A DNA stretch of 55,670 nt from Chloroflexota bacterium (GCA_020349245.1 CP070764.1:4215677-4271346), one strand, 5' to 3'. Numbered from the stretch's first letter, positions 7,602 to 16,419 are shown. Translations and numbers: made by a program. The notes: a model not told the origin generated them from the sequence alone.

Positions 7602-7611
7602 TGCACAGGCC

Positions 7612-8262
7612 TTATGCTTCGACTTCTGATCTCAGGGGCAGCTCCTGCTGAAATGGCGGCAAGCGGAGCGCCTGACGAATCCGGTTTTCAACAAATTTCA
7701 AGGCTTGGGAATCGTGCACATAATCCAGGTTATCGGTGTCTATTGGCAGGACAACCGTCCCCTGGTGGTAGTCACTGAAGAAGGCGTCGTAGGCGATATT
7801 CAGCTGGTGGATATAATCCCCATCCATATTGCGCTCGTAAGGCCTATCACGCAGGGCGATGCGCTGCATCAGTTTCTCGGTACTGGCCCGCAAATACAGT
7901 ATCAGATTAGGCTTAATGATCTTCTCGGCAAGTGCATCATGAACCCGGTAATACATCTCCAGTTCATCCCCTGCAAGATTGATGCCCGCGAACAAGGCAT
8001 CTTTTTCAAATGTGTAATCGGACAACAGGCTCTCTTTTTCTGCGAGCAGCTCTCCCACTGCCTTGCGCTGCTGATGATAACGGCTCAGTAGGAAAAAGAT
8101 CTGCGTTTGAAATGCATATCTTTCCCGATCAGCATAGAAATCGGAAAGAAATGGGTTCTCTTCGAAAACTTCCAGCAGTAAAGCTGCCTTAAAAGATGGC
8201 TGAAGCAGGCGGGCTAAAGTGGTCTTGCCTACACCGATCACACCTTCAATTGCGATATACAT
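7612..8262 (-). CDS. Deoxynucleoside kinase
   Basis: A 216-residue P-loop kinase of the deoxynucleoside kinase family. Visible motifs are the Walker A loop EGVIGVGKTT (6-15), the E-x-N-P-F-L-S-D-F-Y substrate block (34-44), the Q-x-x-F-F-L-L-S-R-Y helix, and the LID-region arginines in R-D-R-P-Y-E-R. It phosphorylates deoxynucleosides (dA/dG/dC) in nucleotide salvage. Substrate preference cannot be fixed here. It heads a two-gene unit with the nucleotidyltransferase. Confidence 0.92.
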   Translation of the reverse strand: MYIAIEGVIGVGKTTLARLLQPSFKAALLLEVFEENPFLSDFYADRERYAFQTQIFFLLSRYHQQRKAVGELLAEKESLLSDYTFEKDALFAGINLAGDELEMYYRVHDALAEKIIKPNLILYLRASTEKLMQRIALRDRPYERNMDGDYIHQLNIAYDAFFSDYHQGTVVLPIDTDNLDYVHDSQALKFVENRIRQALRLPPFQQELPLRSEVEA

Positions 8263-8488
8263 AGGATTCTAACTCGCTGCTAGGATTTTCCGTTGAAGTG
8301 CTGAACCTTTGAAAAAGATTATTGAACCGGGTGAGGATTCTGCAATTAAGCATACCAGCGATCTTTTCTGCGCGCAACCGCCAAAGGGAGGAAATCCACA
8401 GCTCCAGCAACTTGACTTTCTCGATTCTTTGGATAAACTTAATTCTGTAGTGAAGATCAGAAGTCATTAGTCTATTAGGGAGGAAAAG

Positions 8489-8857
8489 ATGCCAGGGTTA
8501 AATCTTGTTCAGCTGATCGGTTATTTAGGCAGGGATCCTGAGGGCCGTTTTACTCCATCCGGTACCAGGGTCTGCAATTTCAGTCTGGCGGTCACCCGCC
8601 GCTGGACCGGGGGCGATGGCGAGACCAAGGAAGCCACCGATTGGTTCAATGTTGAAGCCTGGGGGCGCCTGGGGGAAATCTGCCAGGATTATCTGTCCAA
8701 AGGCAGCCTGGTTTATATTTCTGGCCGCCTGCAGACGGATCGCTACGAGCACGAAGGCGAAACCCGCTTCTTCACCAAGGTGATCGCCCGCCAGATGCAG
8801 ATGCTGGAGAAGAAAGACGCGGAGGAACCGGTAGTTGAAGTGGAAGAGGGTGATTGA
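8489..8857 (+). CDS. ssb: Single-stranded DNA-binding protein
   Basis: A 122-residue OB-fold SSB. It has the typical N-terminus (L-N-x-V-Q-L-I-G-Y-L-G-R-D-P-E), the aromatic pattern T-D-W-F-N-V-E-A-W, and the G-R-L-Q-T-D-R-Y strand. The C-terminus is short and acidic (EEPVVEVEEGD) but lacks the DDDIPF-type tip, so it may be an accessory SSB or interact differently with partner proteins. The SD is GGGAGG a few bases before the ATG. It stands alone, not in the usual rpsF-ssb-rpsR cluster. Confidence 0.95.
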   Translation: MPGLNLVQLIGYLGRDPEGRFTPSGTRVCNFSLAVTRRWTGGDGETKEATDWFNVEAWGRLGEICQDYLSKGSLVYISGRLQTDRYEHEGETRFFTKVIARQMQMLEKKDAEEPVVEVEEGD

Positions 8858-9493
8858 TCCCGCTTTGCTACATTCCTCGTTCTGAATAACACAGGTATCC
8901 AACGGTTCTTAGAAGCCTCTTTCGATCACGCCGATAGATAACCTCAGATAATATTACGAATCATATGCCTCGATGCCTGGATGGATTGAGTTAAATTTGG
9001 CATTGTAGAACAGCAATAAATCTATCGTTGGTTTATTCCTGATTGCTATGGCTGTATTGATGGAAGTAATTTTGCGAGCTGAGTTGGGCGTGAATATCGC
9101 AAATGCAGGCACCCATTAGCGATTTTACCGATATCGATTGTTAGGGAAGTGAGCGGCCTTATCCGCTTCCAACGAGACCACCAACTCCAGACCCGTACAG
9201 CCCACCACCTCCATTTACGTATCTGGTGGATTATCTGCCACGATTATTTAGCAGGATCCAGGAGACATCCCCCTGAACACCAGAACCAAATCCAATCCAT
9301 CGCGCTTGGGCTTTCTCCAAAATGAGCGCTATACAACCAGCCTCGCCACACCTGGAGTTGCTTTTTCCTGGATGGCTTGCTCATGGCGAAAAACAATGAC
9401 TTCGGATTAAAGAACGAGATAAAGATCAAATCGGGTGAAGAAGAACATCTCCTTCACCCAGGGGGTTAAATTGTGTCGAGCTCAAAATCCTTA
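8858..9493. other. 636-bp stretch without a supported gene
   Basis: Only short frames occur. A minus-strand frame at 9244-9429 reads Trp-rich and has no recognisable domain or good SD. No tRNA, no perfect large inverted repeat and no U-tract terminator was seen. It could hold a decayed gene. Confidence 0.5.
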
Positions 9494-9922
9494 TCAGCCC
9501 TCCAGCCTGGCTTTCAAGTTTGCCAGGACCGTCTGGCTCTCATTTTCGTTAAACCTGATGATGAAATTTTCAGCTAATTTCCCCAGCAGGGTTGCCGGGA
9601 CCTTGTAATCGGTGACCGAGGTCATTTTGGTCCTGTTTCCCTCTGGTTGGAACAACCAGGTGATGGTGCTCTCTATTCCCCCGGTTGATTCAGAAACGGT
9701 GCGCTCGTTGGCCACGAACTCAGTATGGGTGCTGGTGCCTTCAAAGCGCATGCCGGCCATTTTATACACCCAATCCCAGCTATAACCCCCACTGGCTAAA
9801 TCCTTAACATTTTTCACCTCGACCAGGCTGGGCCAAATTTCTGGCAGGTTCTTTGGGTGGGTAAATTCAAACACCTTTTCCACCGGTACATCAATCATGA
9901 TTGTGGTTTCTATCCGCGCCAT
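9494..9922 (-). CDS. SRPBCC (START/polyketide-cyclase-like) family protein
   Basis: A 142-residue helix-grip protein. The N-terminus I-D-V-P-V-E-K-V-F-E-F (11-21) and N-L-P-E-I-W-P-S block are the usual SRPBCC opening, followed by alternating beta segments and the long C-terminal helix. Members bind hydrophobic ligands in a central cavity. No ligand or catalytic role can be read. The gene is monocistronic as far as can be seen. The upstream region (10057-10077) carries the terminator of the preceding minus-strand gene. Confidence 0.85.
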   Translation of the reverse strand: MARIETTIMIDVPVEKVFEFTHPKNLPEIWPSLVEVKNVKDLASGGYSWDWVYKMAGMRFEGTSTHTEFVANERTVSESTGGIESTITWLFQPEGNRTKMTSVTDYKVPATLLGKLAENFIIRFNENESQTVLANLKARLEG

Positions 9923-10052
9923 TGCCTTTCACTCCTTTCAATTTATTTGCATATACTGACCTCGAACATCGATTCTCGTACCCCTCTCCCGCTGGTGCCC
10001 AGATTTTCGAGACAGGTCCACCTAGTGCCTGGGGAAAACGTTTCGGGATCAC

Positions 10053-10077
10053 AAAACCGCTAACCGAGAGTTAGCGG
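10053..10077 (-). terminator. Intrinsic terminator after the SH3-like lipoprotein gene
   Basis: Perfect 8-bp arms CCGCTAAC (10057-10064) and GTTAGCGG (10070-10077) with a 5-base loop. On the minus strand the stem is followed by four U residues. It is the last of three hairpins between 10053 and 10170. Confidence 0.65.
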
Positions 10078-10098
10078 CAACGATGAAAACTTATCTGC

Positions 10099-10174
10099 AT
10101 TTCAAGCACGCAACGTGCTTGAATCCCGCCTGTGATGCTGGGAGGATGAAGTACCTCTGCTTACCTCCCACATT
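10099..10174. repeat. Two further hairpins in the 3' region of the lipoprotein gene
   Basis: TTCAAGCACG and CGTGCTTGAA form a perfect 10-bp stem with a CAA loop (about 10099-10121). TGGGAGG and CCTCCCA form a 7-bp stem around 18 bases (about 10139-10170). Together with the terminator at 10057-10077 they make a three-hairpin 3' UTR on the minus strand. Confidence 0.6.
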
Positions 10175-10264
10175 GTACAGCAAAAAAGTAAACCCAGCAA
10201 TATTGTGAAGGATTTCACAGTCGTGCGGCCATACCCTTTCAGTCCTTGGATGTATCGCGCATAC

Positions 10265-11110
10265 TCACGGCATGGGTGTGGAAGTGCCCGTATAGGCTGG
10301 CCACGGGATGATCCGCCACTTCGAATAGCCGTGCTTCTCAGCACTGTAGATGCGCCCCCAGGATGGCTCACTGCAGCCGGGTTCATCCGTGAAAACAGTC
10401 GACAAGCCATCGACATTTACCGGGGTAAAAACCAGCTCGCCATCCTGGCAGACCCAAGCTTCGATCAGGTATCCGCGGTATTTATCTGCGGTCATGCGTA
10501 CATCTGACCAGGCGATGAACACCTCGTCCCCGGAACGGGTTACCTCGGTGATCCACGGAGGCGGGTAGATATCAGAGAATGGCAAGGTTCCGTAATATGG
10601 CGCTACGTTAAAGATGTCCCCGGCTATCTCAAGCAGGTCGGCTTTTATCCAGCATCCTGTTTCGTACCACAATGGCAGGACATAAGCCCAATCCCCCCGC
10701 TCGGTACGCCCTAAAATCTCCACTGATATGCCTTTGTATAGCCCAAATTTATATAAATACGCCCAGCCAGGGCCATACCGGCAGTTCGCCTGAGCCACAT
10801 TCACAAATCCCTCCAGCGGCGGCAGGGTGGGAGTGATGGTTGCTGTTTGGGTGATCGTTGCTATTTTTGTCGGTTTGCTGGTTGAGGTTGTGCTGGGTGT
10901 CGCTCTCGGCGGGTACGTGGGACTGGGCTCTGTCGTAGCTGTGGAACTGGGTTGTGGCCTGGCGGTTGGGGTACAAGTCTCAGTTGCAGCCGTGAACCCA
11001 TTTTCTGTCGCTGACCTGAGCCCAGTTTCAGGAAAACCCGGGGAAGCACAGCTGACCGCGAGTAGAAGGCCAAGAGCGGTGATGATTATCGACGCGACCC
11101 TTCTCATCAA
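10265..11110 (-). CDS. Lipoprotein with Thr/Ser/Pro linker and SH3-like domain
   Basis: A 281-residue protein. The signal sequence ends in the lipobox L-A-V-S-C with lipidated Cys21. Residues about 40-98 are a low-complexity Thr/Ser/Pro linker. From about 99 comes a bacterial SH3-like segment (N-C-R-Y-G-P-G-W-A-Y, then G-L-Y-K-G-I-S-V-E-I-L-G-R, D-W-A-Y-V, G-C-W-I). A C-terminal region (about 185-275) with paired cysteines resembles a fibronectin-like beta domain. Likely anchored on the outer face of the cytoplasmic membrane, holding an envelope-binding module at a distance. Function unknown. Confidence 0.82.
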   Translation of the reverse strand: MMRRVASIIITALGLLLAVSCASPGFPETGLRSATENGFTAATETCTPTARPQPSSTATTEPSPTYPPRATPSTTSTSKPTKIATITQTATITPTLPPLEGFVNVAQANCRYGPGWAYLYKFGLYKGISVEILGRTERGDWAYVLPLWYETGCWIKADLLEIAGDIFNVAPYYGTLPFSDIYPPPWITEVTRSGDEVFIAWSDVRMTADKYRGYLIEAWVCQDGELVFTPVNVDGLSTVFTDEPGCSEPSWGRIYSAEKHGYSKWRIIPWPAYTGTSTPMP

Positions 11111-11249
11111 CTGACACCTTGCTTATTGAGCAAGAATTTGCTTTGGTGAACATTCACACCCGGATCATAACAGCTGGACTGGAAATGAGGTTCCCCTATA
11201 CTGTTATTCCCTGCCCTACATGACAAGATCAGATAGGAAATCAGGTGGA

Positions 11250-11642
11250 TCAGCGCCACCGACGGATATGGTATCCGGCTTCGGCAAGGGCTCGGAATTC
11301 CTGTCGACTGTCCTCCGATTCCGGATCCCAGTTGAAAACTCGCAGGAAGTGGCGGTTGCGCGTGCCAAAAACAGCGAAGGCTTGCGCGGAAAGCTCCAGT
11401 AAGTCGATCTCTTGATTCAGATCGCCATCCCTGATCATCAGCCTGTCTTGAGTGCCCTCGATGGGAGGTGCAGATTGTTCCCGCAAACCAGAAATTTGCT
11501 GTAGATCCTGGTATTCCACCTGGCGAACGTAGCTCTCCAGGATTGCCAGGATCTGGTTATGCAGCGAACGGTATTCTTTTTCGGCTGTACGCTGCAGCGC
11601 TTCGTGCAAATCTTCCGGTAGGCGCAGCGAAAATCGCTTCAT
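11250..11642 (-). CDS. Ribbon-helix-helix (Arc-type) DNA-binding protein
   Basis: A 130-residue protein with an N-terminal Arc/FitA-type RHH domain: the strand M-K-R-F-S-L-R-L-P (1-9), then E-D-L-H-E-A-L-Q and a second helix up to Val39. The C-terminal 80 residues (I-R-D-G-D-L-N-Q-E-I-D onward) are not recognised; they might be a partner-binding region as in antitoxins, but no toxin gene lies next to it. Its promoter is covered by 11-bp-periodic repeats (11643-11677), which suggests autorepression. The ATG is 6 nt after the -10, so the mRNA is probably leaderless. Confidence 0.78.
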   Translation of the reverse strand: MKRFSLRLPEDLHEALQRTAEKEYRSLHNQILAILESYVRQVEYQDLQQISGLREQSAPPIEGTQDRLMIRDGDLNQEIDLLELSAQAFAVFGTRNRHFLRVFNWDPESEDSRQEFRALAEAGYHIRRWR

Positions 11643-11677
11643 GACATCATTTTAATGTCAGAATAATGTCTTGTCAA
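11643..11677 (-). promoter_or_regulatory. Leaderless promoter with repeat operator of the RHH gene
   Basis: Minus strand: TTGACA (11672-11677), 17-bp spacer, TAAAAT (11649-11654), six bases, ATG. GACATTA occurs twice at an exact 11-bp interval through spacer and -10, and the inverse form GATGTC lies between the -10 and the ATG. Helical-turn spacing is typical of RHH operators. Binding by the adjacent protein is inference. Confidence 0.72.
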
Positions 11678-11742
11678 CTCTATTCTGTCCCGTCCTGAGA
11701 AAGATAACCCAAAATTAGAGCGCATACATGGGCCAGGATGCC

Positions 11743-11771
11743 AAAAAATCCCTCACCATGGTGAGGGATTT
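11743..11771 (-). terminator. Intrinsic terminator of pepF
   Basis: Perfect 12-bp inverted repeat AAATCCCTCACC (11746-11757) and GGTGAGGGATTT (11760-11771). On the minus strand the stem runs into six U residues, downstream of the pepF stop at 11807. Confidence 0.9.
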
Positions 11772-11806
11772 CAGATTCTTATCTACCCGCGATGCGGGCG
11801 CTGCGA

Positions 11807-13609
11807 TCACTCTTCCGATCGCAGCACTTCTACCGGCATCTCTTCCAATTGTGCGATCAGGTTGCTGATCACATCGAAGCCGCCCTGCCAGAACTCGGCC
11901 TGGTTGATGTCAATCCCTGCTTCTGAGAGGATGTGGGCTGGCGCATCTGAACCACCAGCCTCGAGAATCTTGATCAAGCGCGGCTTGAAAGCCTCTCCTT
12001 CGACCCGGTACTGCTGATAAAGGGACAAAACCAGCAGCTGCCCGAACGAATAGGCATATACATAGAACGGCCGATCGTAGATATGGGGGATGGATACCCA
12101 TTCCCAGCGAAATTCATCGCTCAGCTCGACCGAGTCGCCGAATTGCTCCTGCAGATTCTCCATATAGGCTGCGGACATTTCATCAACCGTCGCGCCTTCT
12201 TGAGTCATTTGGTGTGCCTGGCGCTCAAAAAGAGCAAAGTAGATCTGGCGCATAATCGTTGCATAGGCATCATCCACCTGGCGGAAAAGCACATCCCGGC
12301 GAACATCTTCGGACGTTTCACTCTCCAACAGCCGATCCACCAAGAGCATCTCCCCGAAAGTAGAGGCTGTTTCTGCGAGAGGTAGGGAGGAGTGGAAGGT
12401 TAACTGGCTGTGATCCTCTGCCAGCATGGCGTGAATCGCGTGGCCAAGCTCGTGGGCCAGGGTAGAGATATCGTATGCCCGGGACTGATAGTTCGTCAGC
12501 ACCCAGGGAGTCAGGTCAGGTTGAACGGTGAGGCAGAAGGCTCCGCTCATTTTCCCCTTGCGCACCTCACTGTCCAAGTGCTGCTCATCGAGCACACGCT
12601 TTGCCAGCTCCGCGATGCGAGGCACGAAATCCTCAAAAGCCTCCAGCACCATGGCCACAGCTTGATCATGCTCATATTTTTTATCGGATTTGACCACCGG
12701 TGCGTAGATATCATACCGGCGCAGGCGCTCCACCCCCAACCAGCGGGCTTTCAAGCGAAAATATCGCTGGAACACGGAAGCGTTCTTGCGGCTGACTTCT
12801 AACAAGGTCTCCACCACCCGATCAGGGATATCATTAATCAAATTACGAACCGCGATCGGGGATGCGAAGTGGCGCAGGTCAATGTTTTCGTTGTGCCAAT
12901 CTCGCACCAGGTTCTGGTACATCATGCCCAGAATCGGACCGTCTTCACCATAGATCCTGTACAGCTCCTGGTAGGCAGCTGCCCGCAGCTCTGGATTGTG
13001 CTGCTGTACATAGACCATCAGCTCGCCACGGGTCAGCTCCTTTTCTTCGCCATCAACCTGCAATTTGAATACGTAGCGGTTGGTGATGGTTTCATAAATG
13101 GTCTTGATGGCATTGGTACCGGTGACATCCTTTATATTGATGATTTTCTCTTCGGGCTCGCTGAGCGTATGAGGTTTGAAGTTGCGCATCTCCTCCAGCC
13201 AGTAACGGTATTCCCCAGAATTTTCCATCAAGCGGGCGGCGTTGCCATCATCCAGGGCTTTCCACCACAAACTGAAAAATAGTGTGCGGTTTTCAATCCC
13301 TGCGTTGAACTGGTCAACCCGGGCCTGAGCATTCTGGGCAGCCTGGTTTTGCGTGTCTTCTGTGAACCAGAGAAAAGTGAAAGCGCTGATCCGGCTGACC
13401 TTCTGGTAAATTTCCTCCACCTGGTGGATCAGAGCTTGAAAATCCTCACTGCTGATCTCGTCGTTCAGAATAGCACGTTGGGCCTCAAATTCAGCAACCT
13501 TTTCTTCAACATCAGCAAATGCCGCCTTCATCTCGTCACTGTCGTAGCCTGGAAATAAATCTGCCAAGCTCCACGGGGATACTGGATAGGGCTTATTTGA
13601 ATCGTCCAT
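11807..13609 (-). CDS. pepF: Oligoendopeptidase F (M3 family)
   Basis: A 600-residue M3 metallopeptidase. The zinc motif H-E-L-G-H lies near residues 387-391 in L-A-H-E-L-G-H-A-I-H, with the downstream glutamate in L-A-E-T-A-S-T-F-G-E. The N-terminal half has the PepF/M3 helical pattern (F-T-E-D-T-Q-N, L-x-x-P-E-E-K). It degrades short peptides in the cytoplasm; no signal sequence is present. Length matches the family (about 600). GGAGAG precedes the ATG by a few bases. It appears to be monocistronic, closed by a strong terminator. Confidence 0.94.
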   Translation of the reverse strand: MDDSNKPYPVSPWSLADLFPGYDSDEMKAAFADVEEKVAEFEAQRAILNDEISSEDFQALIHQVEEIYQKVSRISAFTFLWFTEDTQNQAAQNAQARVDQFNAGIENRTLFFSLWWKALDDGNAARLMENSGEYRYWLEEMRNFKPHTLSEPEEKIINIKDVTGTNAIKTIYETITNRYVFKLQVDGEEKELTRGELMVYVQQHNPELRAAAYQELYRIYGEDGPILGMMYQNLVRDWHNENIDLRHFASPIAVRNLINDIPDRVVETLLEVSRKNASVFQRYFRLKARWLGVERLRRYDIYAPVVKSDKKYEHDQAVAMVLEAFEDFVPRIAELAKRVLDEQHLDSEVRKGKMSGAFCLTVQPDLTPWVLTNYQSRAYDISTLAHELGHAIHAMLAEDHSQLTFHSSLPLAETASTFGEMLLVDRLLESETSEDVRRDVLFRQVDDAYATIMRQIYFALFERQAHQMTQEGATVDEMSAAYMENLQEQFGDSVELSDEFRWEWVSIPHIYDRPFYVYAYSFGQLLVLSLYQQYRVEGEAFKPRLIKILEAGGSDAPAHILSEAGIDINQAEFWQGGFDVISNLIAQLEEMPVEVLRSEE

Positions 13610-13692
13610 TGTCTCTCCACAAAGATCTGTTTTGAATTTTCATAGCAGGGGTTCAGAACTCCCCGATTATACCAAGAAGCAGGACCTGTGAA

Positions 13693-14760
13693 CTAAATAT
13701 TGAAGCGCACCTGCATCACTTCGCCATCCTGTAACACGTAATCTTTCCCCTCCAGACGCAGCTTTCCAGTGGTGCGCGCCTTGGATAAACCTCCCAGGCT
13801 CACCAATTCATCCCAGTGGATAACCTCGGCCCTGATAAAGCCCTGGTAGATATCCGAGTGGATCCGTCCAGAGGCTTCATGGGCGGTTTCGCCCCGGGGA
13901 ATGGCCCAGGCCCGGACCTCGTTATCCCCAATCGTAAAAAACGAGATCAATCCCATCAATTCATAAGAAAGGTGAATAAGACGCGCCATCCCGGATTCTG
14001 AAATTCCAAACTCCTGCAAGAAAACCTCGGCTTCACCTGGCGAGAGCTGGGCGATTTCCATCTCTAACTTGCCCTGCAGGGAGGCAACCGCGCTGTGGGC
14101 ATGGGAGTATGTGATGTCTGGGGGATCCTGCCCATCTCCTAAATTAAGCAGGATCAACATGGGTTTGCTTGTCAGGAAACCAAACCCAGAGAGAATGCGT
14201 TTTTCATCGTTGGAAAAATCCAGGTCCCGCAGAGGCTGCTCAGCCGAAAGTGCTGATTGCAGCTTCTTGAACAATTCGATTTCCCGTTCGATTTCACTCT
14301 TGGATCTACCCCCACCCTTACGCCACTCGTCTTGCAGCCGTTCCAGCTTTCGTTCAACAGCGATCAAATCATTGATCAGCATTTCAGCATCCATGGCTGC
14401 GATATCCCTCTCAGGGTCGATCTCGCCTGATAGATGCGGCACCCCGGGATCATCAAAACAGCGTACAACGTGCAGGAAACCATCCATCTGGGTGAGTTGA
14501 TTCAGCAATGGCCCCGATATTTCGCCCCCGCTGCCGCTGCCAAGGCCTGCGATATCTGCATAGGTGACCTTGCCGTGAATGATCTTTTCAGGCTTGGATA
14601 AGGCCGCAATCTGCTCAAGCCGATCATCCGGCACATCGATTACCGCCGTGTGGACCTCAAAACGTCCGCCGCTTGTCACGACGGGTTGGTCGCCCCCCGT
14701 GAGCAGGTTAAAAATCGTTGTTTTACCAGATTGGGGCAGACCGATAATTCCCAGTCGCAT
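13693..14760 (-). CDS. ychF: Obg-like ATPase/GTPase YchF
   Basis: A 355-residue P-loop protein of the YchF/OLA1 family. G1 is G-L-P-Q-S-G-K-T-T right at the N-terminus, G3 is D-I-A-G-L-G-S-G, and the NKxD position is the N-L-G-D segment (M-L-I-L-L-N-L-G-D), as in YchF, which prefers ATP. The C-terminal TGS domain ends in Y-V-L-Q-D-G-E-V-M-Q-V-R-F-N-I. A TTG start at 14778 was rejected: the ATG at 14760 has GGGAGAG a few bases upstream. The family associates with ribosomes and stress responses. Confidence 0.94.
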   Translation of the reverse strand: MRLGIIGLPQSGKTTIFNLLTGGDQPVVTSGGRFEVHTAVIDVPDDRLEQIAALSKPEKIIHGKVTYADIAGLGSGSGGEISGPLLNQLTQMDGFLHVVRCFDDPGVPHLSGEIDPERDIAAMDAEMLINDLIAVERKLERLQDEWRKGGGRSKSEIEREIELFKKLQSALSAEQPLRDLDFSNDEKRILSGFGFLTSKPMLILLNLGDGQDPPDITYSHAHSAVASLQGKLEMEIAQLSPGEAEVFLQEFGISESGMARLIHLSYELMGLISFFTIGDNEVRAWAIPRGETAHEASGRIHSDIYQGFIRAEVIHWDELVSLGGLSKARTTGKLRLEGKDYVLQDGEVMQVRFNI

Positions 14761-14855
14761 GCTGGCTCTCCCGATCAATCACACTGAACGAAATAATCCT
14801 GGACCGCTGGGAGTATATCTCCTGCGGATATCCGGCTATTTATCCCATGCCCGGC

Positions 14856-15425
14856 TTATGCTAAAGAGGGCAAATTGTCCACGAGCTGCGGGTGGCGGGC
14901 AAAATACTCCTCACGCAGCAGGTCCATAGACAGATTATCATACAGCTCTCCGTTTTTAAAAATCGCCTGCCGCTGGCGTATGCCAATCTGAAATCCAGCT
15001 TTTTTCGCCAAGCCGACGGCTCGCGGGTTGCCGCTGTGAGTAAACAAGCGCACCACTCGCAGCCCGAGCTCGGTGAAAAGGAATTTCAGCAACAACTCCT
15101 GTGCTTCCGCGGCGAAGCCGGTTCCCCAGAATTTTTTATCCACCATCAAGCCGATCGTCGCTGCCCAGCGGGGATGCAGCCCGGTATAGCTGATCGAGCC
15201 AGCGAACTCACCCGTTTCACGCGAAATGATAATAAATCGTCCTTCCTTGGGATCGTAAGAAAATTCCCGGCCCTGGAAGCGCTTCATGTACATGTTCTCT
15301 GTGTAATCCGGCGGCAAGCTTTTACTCCAGGCCTGGGTCTCCAGGTCATTTCTTAATGCAGCCAAGCGCACCATGTCCTCCGGGTGTTCTTCCCGCAAGA
15401 TAACCAGTTCACCTTCCAGTGGCAT
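14856..15425 (-). CDS. GNAT acetyltransferase (RimJ/RimL-like)
   Basis: A 189-residue GNAT protein of the RimJ/RimL/SpeG-like branch. The N-terminus L-V-I-L-R-E-E-H-P-E-D opens the fold, and the acetyl-CoA pyrophosphate loop lies in K-F-W-G-T-G-F-A-A-E-A. N-P-R-A-V-G-L-A-K-K-A-G-F is the typical motif B. Substrate is unknown. It overlaps the upstream GNAT gene by 17 bp, so the two are translated from one message. Confidence 0.88.
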   Translation of the reverse strand: MPLEGELVILREEHPEDMVRLAALRNDLETQAWSKSLPPDYTENMYMKRFQGREFSYDPKEGRFIIISRETGEFAGSISYTGLHPRWAATIGLMVDKKFWGTGFAAEAQELLLKFLFTELGLRVVRLFTHSGNPRAVGLAKKAGFQIGIRQRQAIFKNGELYDNLSMDLLREEYFARHPQLVDNLPSLA

Positions 15426-15978
15426 AATTTGATCCTCCTTTCACCAGGTACTCCGGGCGGAGGATATCCACGAGAATACCGTCAAAATACCTTCCGCTGC
15501 GAAAGCCTTCCCGGCGCGAGCGACCGCTTTCCTGGAAACCCAGCTTCTTGGCAAAAGATCTGGCAGCTTTATTCCAATCTGCCATCCAGCTCGAGATGTT
15601 GTGTGCCGGGGTGCTTTCAAAAAGGTATTCCAGGATCAGCCGCATGACCTGGATGCCGTACCCCTGGCGCTGTTGCGGTCGAGCGATTACGATCGAGACC
15701 CATGGCGCTTGCGGATCCCAGTTCCACTCGAATTCGGTATGCCCGATCAATTCCCCCCGGTCGGAGAGTTCGATCGCCAGGTGAGCCTCGTTTTCTTTCT
15801 CTGCCCATCTCTTGATGATCGCCTCCGCCTGGATCAATGAAAGCGGCACCTCTTCCGGGAAGCCGTGCGGTAGATAGCGGCGGCCACTCAGCTTTGGATG
15901 ATTCAGATAGGCCCGCAGATCAGCAGCATCTTCCATCTCAAAGGGACGTAATTTTATTTGCTCTGTTTGAAAATACAT
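15409..15978 (-). CDS. GNAT acetyltransferase
   Basis: A 189-residue GNAT protein. The opening I-K-L-R-P-F-E-M-E-D-A and the acetyl-CoA loop P-Q-Q-R-Q-G-Y-G are clear, with N-K-A-A-R-S-F-A-K-K-L-G-F as the C-terminal motif. It is divergent from the following GNAT gene, so the pair is not a recent duplication. It is first in the two-gene unit and its ATG lies just before the tRNA-Leu promoter region, which points the other way. Confidence 0.88.
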   Translation of the reverse strand: MYFQTEQIKLRPFEMEDAADLRAYLNHPKLSGRRYLPHGFPEEVPLSLIQAEAIIKRWAEKENEAHLAIELSDRGELIGHTEFEWNWDPQAPWVSIVIARPQQRQGYGIQVMRLILEYLFESTPAHNISSWMADWNKAARSFAKKLGFQESGRSRREGFRSGRYFDGILVDILRPEYLVKGGSNYATGR

Positions 15979-15995
15979 CTTCTGCCTCCACTATC

Positions 15996-16024
15996 TTGAC
16001 CCCCATCCTATATTTAGTTATACT
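15996..16024 (+). promoter_or_regulatory. Promoter of tRNA-Leu
   Basis: TTGACC (15996-16001), 17-bp spacer, TATACT (16019-16024). The predicted start falls some 15 bases before the mature 5' end. Confidence 0.75.
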
Positions 16025-16047
16025 ACGCTGATACGAAAAAGTCCGAT

Positions 16048-16129
16048 GCCGAAGTGGCGGAACTGGCAGACGCGCACGACTCAAACTCGTGTTCCTTCGG
16101 GAGTGTGGGTTCGACTCCCACCTTCGGCA
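16048..16129 (+). tRNA. tRNA-Leu (anticodon CAA)
   Basis: Acceptor strands GCCGAAG (16048-16054) and CTTCGGC (16122-16128) pair fully, with discriminator A at 16129. The anticodon stem CACGA/TCGTG encloses loop CTCAAAC, anticodon CAA at 16082-16084, reading UUG. A long variable arm (TTCC-TTCG-GGAG) marks a class II tRNA. The T arm is GTGGG-TTCGACT-CCCAC. The 3' CCA is not encoded. A strong terminator follows. Confidence 0.96.
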
Positions 16130-16161
16130 CCTAACTGAAATTCGCCTGGATTATAACATGC

Positions 16162-16190
16162 GCCTTTTCGGAGTCCGGAAAGGCTTTTTT
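16162..16190 (+). terminator. Intrinsic terminator of tRNA-Leu
   Basis: GCCTTTTCGG (16162-16171) pairs with CCGGAAAGGC (16175-16184), one wobble, then six T residues (16185-16190). Confidence 0.92.
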
Positions 16191-16419
16191 GATCAGCTTC
16201 CTTCCCCGCTGTGCCCTCAATCCACTCGACCAGTTGGGGTTCGGCAAATTTTAATTGGTCCGCTGAATAGCCGCTCTGCTGCTGTCTGGTCAATCAGTTT
16301 CACCGGTCGTAATTGGGGGTTACCCATCGAATATCCACGTCAAGATAGCACAACGATGCTAAAATACATTCATTATTCATGTAAACCATTAAATTGAACC
16401 ACGATCTGGGCTCAGGTCT

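Noticed and set aside
8246..8467. 73-codon minus-strand frame upstream of the deoxynucleoside kinase
   Set aside because: It overlaps the kinase start, has no SD and no recognisable content.
9244..9429. 61-codon minus-strand frame in the 8.9-9.5 kb gap
   Set aside because: No SD, no similarity recognised, Trp-rich composition unlike neighbours.
15409..16129. Genomic island inserted at tRNA-Leu
   Set aside because: No integrase, no direct repeat of the tRNA 3' end and no change of gene style beyond it.
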